A stretch of DNA of 64,000 bases from Prolixibacter sp. NT017 (GTDB taxonomy: Bacteria > Bacteroidota > Bacteroidia > Bacteroidales > Prolixibacteraceae), in assembly GCF_009617875.1 (NCBI RefSeq), contig NZ_BLAV01000001.1, positions 434,001-498,000 on the forward strand, in the 5' to 3' direction. The notes below the pieces were generated by a model, which made no database searches, was not told where the DNA came from, and was given only the letters and a program-made list of their open reading frames with translations. The position numbers and the translations under genes were made by a program. How positions within the stretch are numbered: position 1 is the first letter of the stretch; each line of letters begins with the position of its first letter. Below, piece after piece: positions 61,401 through 64,000 of this stretch.

Positions 61401-62417
61401 ATGAAGACAATCGAGATAGTAGAACCGGGATTAATAAGTATTAATGAACGGGAAAAACCCATCCCGGGGACTGGTGAAATACTGTTGAAAGTGAAATATG
61501 TTGGTTTCTGCGGTTCCGACCTAAGTTCATATCTTGGGAAAAATCCGCTGGTAAGCTATCCCAGAATACCCGGGCACGAGATTTCGGCTGTTATTGAGGA
61601 ACTGGGAGCTGATGTTCCCGAAAGTTTTCTGAAAGGACAGCAGGTAACAGTTGTGCCTTATACCAATTGCGGGCAATGTATGGCCTGCCGGCAAAAAAGG
61701 TTCAATGCCTGTAAGAACAATGAGACGTTGGGTGTACAGCGCGATGGTGCTATGGCCGAATACATATCGGTACCATGGCAAAAGGTATTGTCGGAAGATG
61801 CATTGAATGAAAAACAGCTGGCACTGGTCGAACCTTTAACGGTTGGTTTTCATGCCGTGGATAACGGGATGGTGACCGACTGGGATACGGTGCTGGTTAT
61901 CGGGTGCGGTATGATTGGTTATGGAGCGATTGTTCGGGCGAACCTTCGTGGAGCAACAGTTATTGCGGCAGATGTGGATGATGTAAAACTGGAAAAAGCC
62001 AAATCTGCCGGAGCGAACTATGTGATTAATTCGGTCCGACAGGATCTTCATGAAGAATTGATGAAAATAACCAGAGGTAACGGTCCTTCGGTGGTGGTTG
62101 AGGCCGTGGGCAGGTCAGAAACCTATCAGGCAGCCATTCAGGAGGTGAGTTTTGCCGGACGAGTGGTTTGCATCGGCTATGCGAGCGACGAAATTCAGTT
62201 TAAAACGAAGCTGTGGGTCCAGAAGGAACTGAAGATAATGGGAGCTAGAAACGCTAGTCCCTCCGACTTTGAATCAGTCATCCGGTTTCTCAAGTCAGGC
62301 AGTTTAAATGAAATAAATTTGATTTCCGATATTGTAAAACCGGAGGAGGCGGGAACGGCAATGCAGAAGTGGACCGAGAATCCGGGAAAAGTTATGAAAA
62401 TACTGGTCCGGTTTTAG
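61401..62417 (+). CDS. Zinc-dependent alcohol dehydrogenase (MDR family)
   Basis: A 338-residue medium-chain dehydrogenase. Catalytic zinc ligands are visible in GFCGSD (Cys) and GHEIS (His-Glu), the structural zinc in CGQCMACRQKRFNAC, and the NAD-binding glycine motif in VIGCGMIGYGA. GVQRDGAMAEYI is typical of sorbitol/galactitol-type dehydrogenases. In oxidative fucose pathways a dehydrogenase acts on 2-keto-3-deoxy-L-fuconate; this gene is a candidate for that step or another polyol step. A fuconate dehydratase is not in the window. Confidence 0.85.
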   Translation: MKTIEIVEPGLISINEREKPIPGTGEILLKVKYVGFCGSDLSSYLGKNPLVSYPRIPGHEISAVIEELGADVPESFLKGQQVTVVPYTNCGQCMACRQKRFNACKNNETLGVQRDGAMAEYISVPWQKVLSEDALNEKQLALVEPLTVGFHAVDNGMVTDWDTVLVIGCGMIGYGAIVRANLRGATVIAADVDDVKLEKAKSAGANYVINSVRQDLHEELMKITRGNGPSVVVEAVGRSETYQAAIQEVSFAGRVVCIGYASDEIQFKTKLWVQKELKIMGARNASPSDFESVIRFLKSGSLNEINLISDIVKPEEAGTAMQKWTENPGKVMKILVRF

Positions 62418-62465
62418 TAATTCCAGTGTCAAATTTCAATGAAACGCTATTAAATCCATCATCCA

Positions 62466-63770
62466 ATGAATAAGTCTTTACCTGTGGTCGAACGAAAATA
62501 TCTTTTCCCTTTTGTTTTGATCACCAGTTTGTTTGCCCTGTGGGGATTTGCCAATGATATCACCAATCCGATGGTGGCAGCCTTCCGGACCGTAATGGAG
62601 ATATCCAATGCCAGGGCAGCGTTGGTACAGTTTGCTTTTTACGGAGGCTATGCTACCATGGCGATTCCCGCGGCTTTATTTATCCAGCGTTTTAGCTACA
62701 AGAAGGGAATTTTAATGGGGTTGGGGTTATATGCCATCGGGGCACTGATGTTTTATCCTGCGGCCCGGTTTGAAATGTTTGGATTCTTTTTGCTGTCTCT
62801 GTACATTTTGACCTTCGGACTGGCATTTCTGGAAACCACATCCAATCCGTTCATCCTTTCTATGGGCAGGAAAGAAACGGCAACCCGGAGATTGAATCTG
62901 GCACAGGCATTCAACCCTATGGGCTCACTTTTAGGCATGTTTGTGGCTTCAACATATATTCTTAATTCATTGCAATCGAGTGCTAAGGACTCGACAGGGA
63001 ATTTGATCTTTAATACACTGGGAGCTTCACAAAAAGCAGTTATCCGGGCTCACGATCTCATGATTATCAGGAACCCCTATGTTTTGCTTGGGATTGTGGT
63101 TTGCGTGATGTTCGTGGTAATAGCATTGGCTAAAATTCCGGTAACCAATCCGGAACATCAAATTCACATCAGAAAAACGACAAAACGTTTATTGAAAAAC
63201 AAGTTATACAGGGAAGGGGTAATCGCCCAGCTGTTTTATGTGGCGGCCCAAATTATGTGCTGGACTTTCATTATTCAATATGCCGATCATCTGGGTATTT
63301 CTTATTCAGCAGCCGAGGGGTATAATATGGTAGCAATGGGTGTTTTTCTGGGTAGCCGCTTTATCAGCACCTTTTTGATGAAATATGTCAATTCCCGGAA
63401 ATTATTGACCGTATTTGCGCTAGGCGGAATTATTACATCGGCAGGGGCGATTTTTATTCAGGGTATGGGCGGTCTATACAGCCTCATTGCCACATCGGCC
63501 TTTATGTCGTTGATGTTTCCCACAATTTATGGAATCGCATTGGAGAAAGTTGATCCGAATGATACGCCTTTGGGCGCATCCGGACTTGTGATGGCGATTG
63601 TGGGAGGCGCTTTGCTTCCACCATTGCAGGGAGCTATCATTGATTTGGGACAGGTGGCCGGTTTGCCAGCGGTTAATTTTTCATTTATCCTGCCGCTCTT
63701 CTGTTTTATCATTATCGCTTTGTATGGCTGGCGGTGCCAGCGGTTCAACTTGCCATCGGGTAATGCATAG
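62466..63770 (+). CDS. fucP: L-fucose:H+ symporter (FucP-like MFS transporter)
   Basis: A 434-residue, 12-segment inner-membrane MFS transporter of the FHS family. It matches FucP: FVLITSLFALWGFANDITNPMV in the first helix, FYGGYATMAIPAALFIQRFSYKKGI, and LEKVDPNDTPLGASGLVM near the end. It imports L-fucose, and related proteins take L-galactose. It follows the dehydrogenase by 48 bp and precedes a GH29 fucosidase, so the operon releases, imports and oxidises L-fucose. The gene symbol reflects family recognition; the substrate is not proven. Confidence 0.9.
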   Translation: MNKSLPVVERKYLFPFVLITSLFALWGFANDITNPMVAAFRTVMEISNARAALVQFAFYGGYATMAIPAALFIQRFSYKKGILMGLGLYAIGALMFYPAARFEMFGFFLLSLYILTFGLAFLETTSNPFILSMGRKETATRRLNLAQAFNPMGSLLGMFVASTYILNSLQSSAKDSTGNLIFNTLGASQKAVIRAHDLMIIRNPYVLLGIVVCVMFVVIALAKIPVTNPEHQIHIRKTTKRLLKNKLYREGVIAQLFYVAAQIMCWTFIIQYADHLGISYSAAEGYNMVAMGVFLGSRFISTFLMKYVNSRKLLTVFALGGIITSAGAIFIQGMGGLYSLIATSAFMSLMFPTIYGIALEKVDPNDTPLGASGLVMAIVGGALLPPLQGAIIDLGQVAGLPAVNFSFILPLFCFIIIALYGWRCQRFNLPSGNA

Positions 63771-63825
63771 CTGCATCGATGAAATAAATACTTGATTAAT
63801 TGTCCAATATCATAAAGCCATTGAC

Positions 63826-64000
63826 ATGAAACGAAGATCACTGATTAAATTGCTGGGATTATCGGTGCCGGGAGTGATGCTGGCGCGTCAAAGCGTTGCA
63901 TCCGGCCTGCTTAACCCACAATCGGAAGATGAAATAGCCGGGGGGCCATTTGCACCTGATTGGGATTCCTTGCAACGCTACGAGGTGCCGGAATGGTTTC
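63826..64000 (+). CDS. Start of a GH29-like alpha-L-fucosidase (partial)
   Basis: An ATG at 63826 opens a frame running past the window edge (58 full codons). It starts with a Tat-like or Sec leader MKRRSLIKLLGLSVPGVMLA and continues to FAPDWDSLQRYEVPEWF, which matches the first residues of mature GH29 alpha-L-fucosidases (x-PxWESLxxYxxPxWF). It would release L-fucose for the adjacent FucP and catabolic genes. Only the N-terminus is visible, so the family call is tentative. Confidence 0.65.
   Translation, partial: MKRRSLIKLLGLSVPGVMLARQSVASGLLNPQSEDEIAGGPFAPDWDSLQRYEVPEWF

Overview
The window comes from a glycan-degrading member of the Bacteroidota, probably a non-Bacteroides lineage of the Bacteroidales/Marinilabiliales type. 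The signs are SusC/SusD pairs, a hybrid two-component sensor, many outer-membrane lipoproteins, a Bacteroidota-type HU pseudogene and a type IX secretion sorting domain on one enzyme. Most of the window is one large polysaccharide utilisation locus (PUL) for decorated xylan (glucuronoarabinoxylan), followed by an L-fucose (6-deoxy-hexose) catabolic operon.

Layout. 1-2261: the 3' end of a possible GH125 gene, a terminator-like hairpin, a broken HU-family gene, and about 1.5 kb with no recognisable gene. 2262-6173: hybrid two-component sensor/regulator (HTCS). 7235-17930: two SusC/SusD pairs and a DUF1735-type surface lipoprotein, closed by a strong terminator. 18249-22229: T9SS-sorted GH43 and a GH30 subfamily 8-like glucuronoxylanase lipoprotein. 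22818-26448: pentoside symporter, GH10 xylanase lipoprotein and a cytoplasmic GH43 beta-xylosidase. 26449-27177: a convergent gap with a six-unit 22-bp tandem repeat between two terminators. 27178-55422 (minus strand): 15 genes for debranching and de-esterification (GH95, GH51, GH43 x5, GH27, GH31 x2, GH3, and six esterases of CE1, CE6, type-B and BD-FAE types). 55913-57631: a GH43 lipoprotein on the plus strand. 57832-58848: a LacI-family repressor, divergent from an operon at 59113-64000 holding a sugar mutarotase, aldo/keto reductase, lactonase, zinc alcohol dehydrogenase, FucP and the start of a GH29 alpha-L-fucosidase.

How it fits together (inference from families). GH10 and GH30 cut xylan at the cell surface. 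The two SusCD pairs and the DUF1735 protein bind and import the oligosaccharides. Esterases remove acetyl and feruloyl groups. GH43, GH51, GH31, GH95 and GH27 remove arabinose, xylose, L-galactose or L-fucose, and galactose side chains. GH3 and GH43 finish to xylose, and the GPH symporter imports xylosides. The HTCS probably senses a xylan oligosaccharide. Three plus-strand promoter regions share a CTCAAAT direct repeat at about 21-bp spacing that could be its operator. The set resembles the complex-xylan PUL of Bacteroides ovatus (with GH95 alpha-L-galactosidase and GH31 alpha-xylosidase). No GH67 or GH115 alpha-glucuronidase lies in the window.

The observations most worth checking are the shared operator-like repeat, the 22-bp repeat island, a GH43 with an internally duplicated half-propeller whose second copy lost its catalytic Asp, two related intercistronic hairpins, and a perfectly duplicated palindrome in the LacI/fucose divergent promoter.
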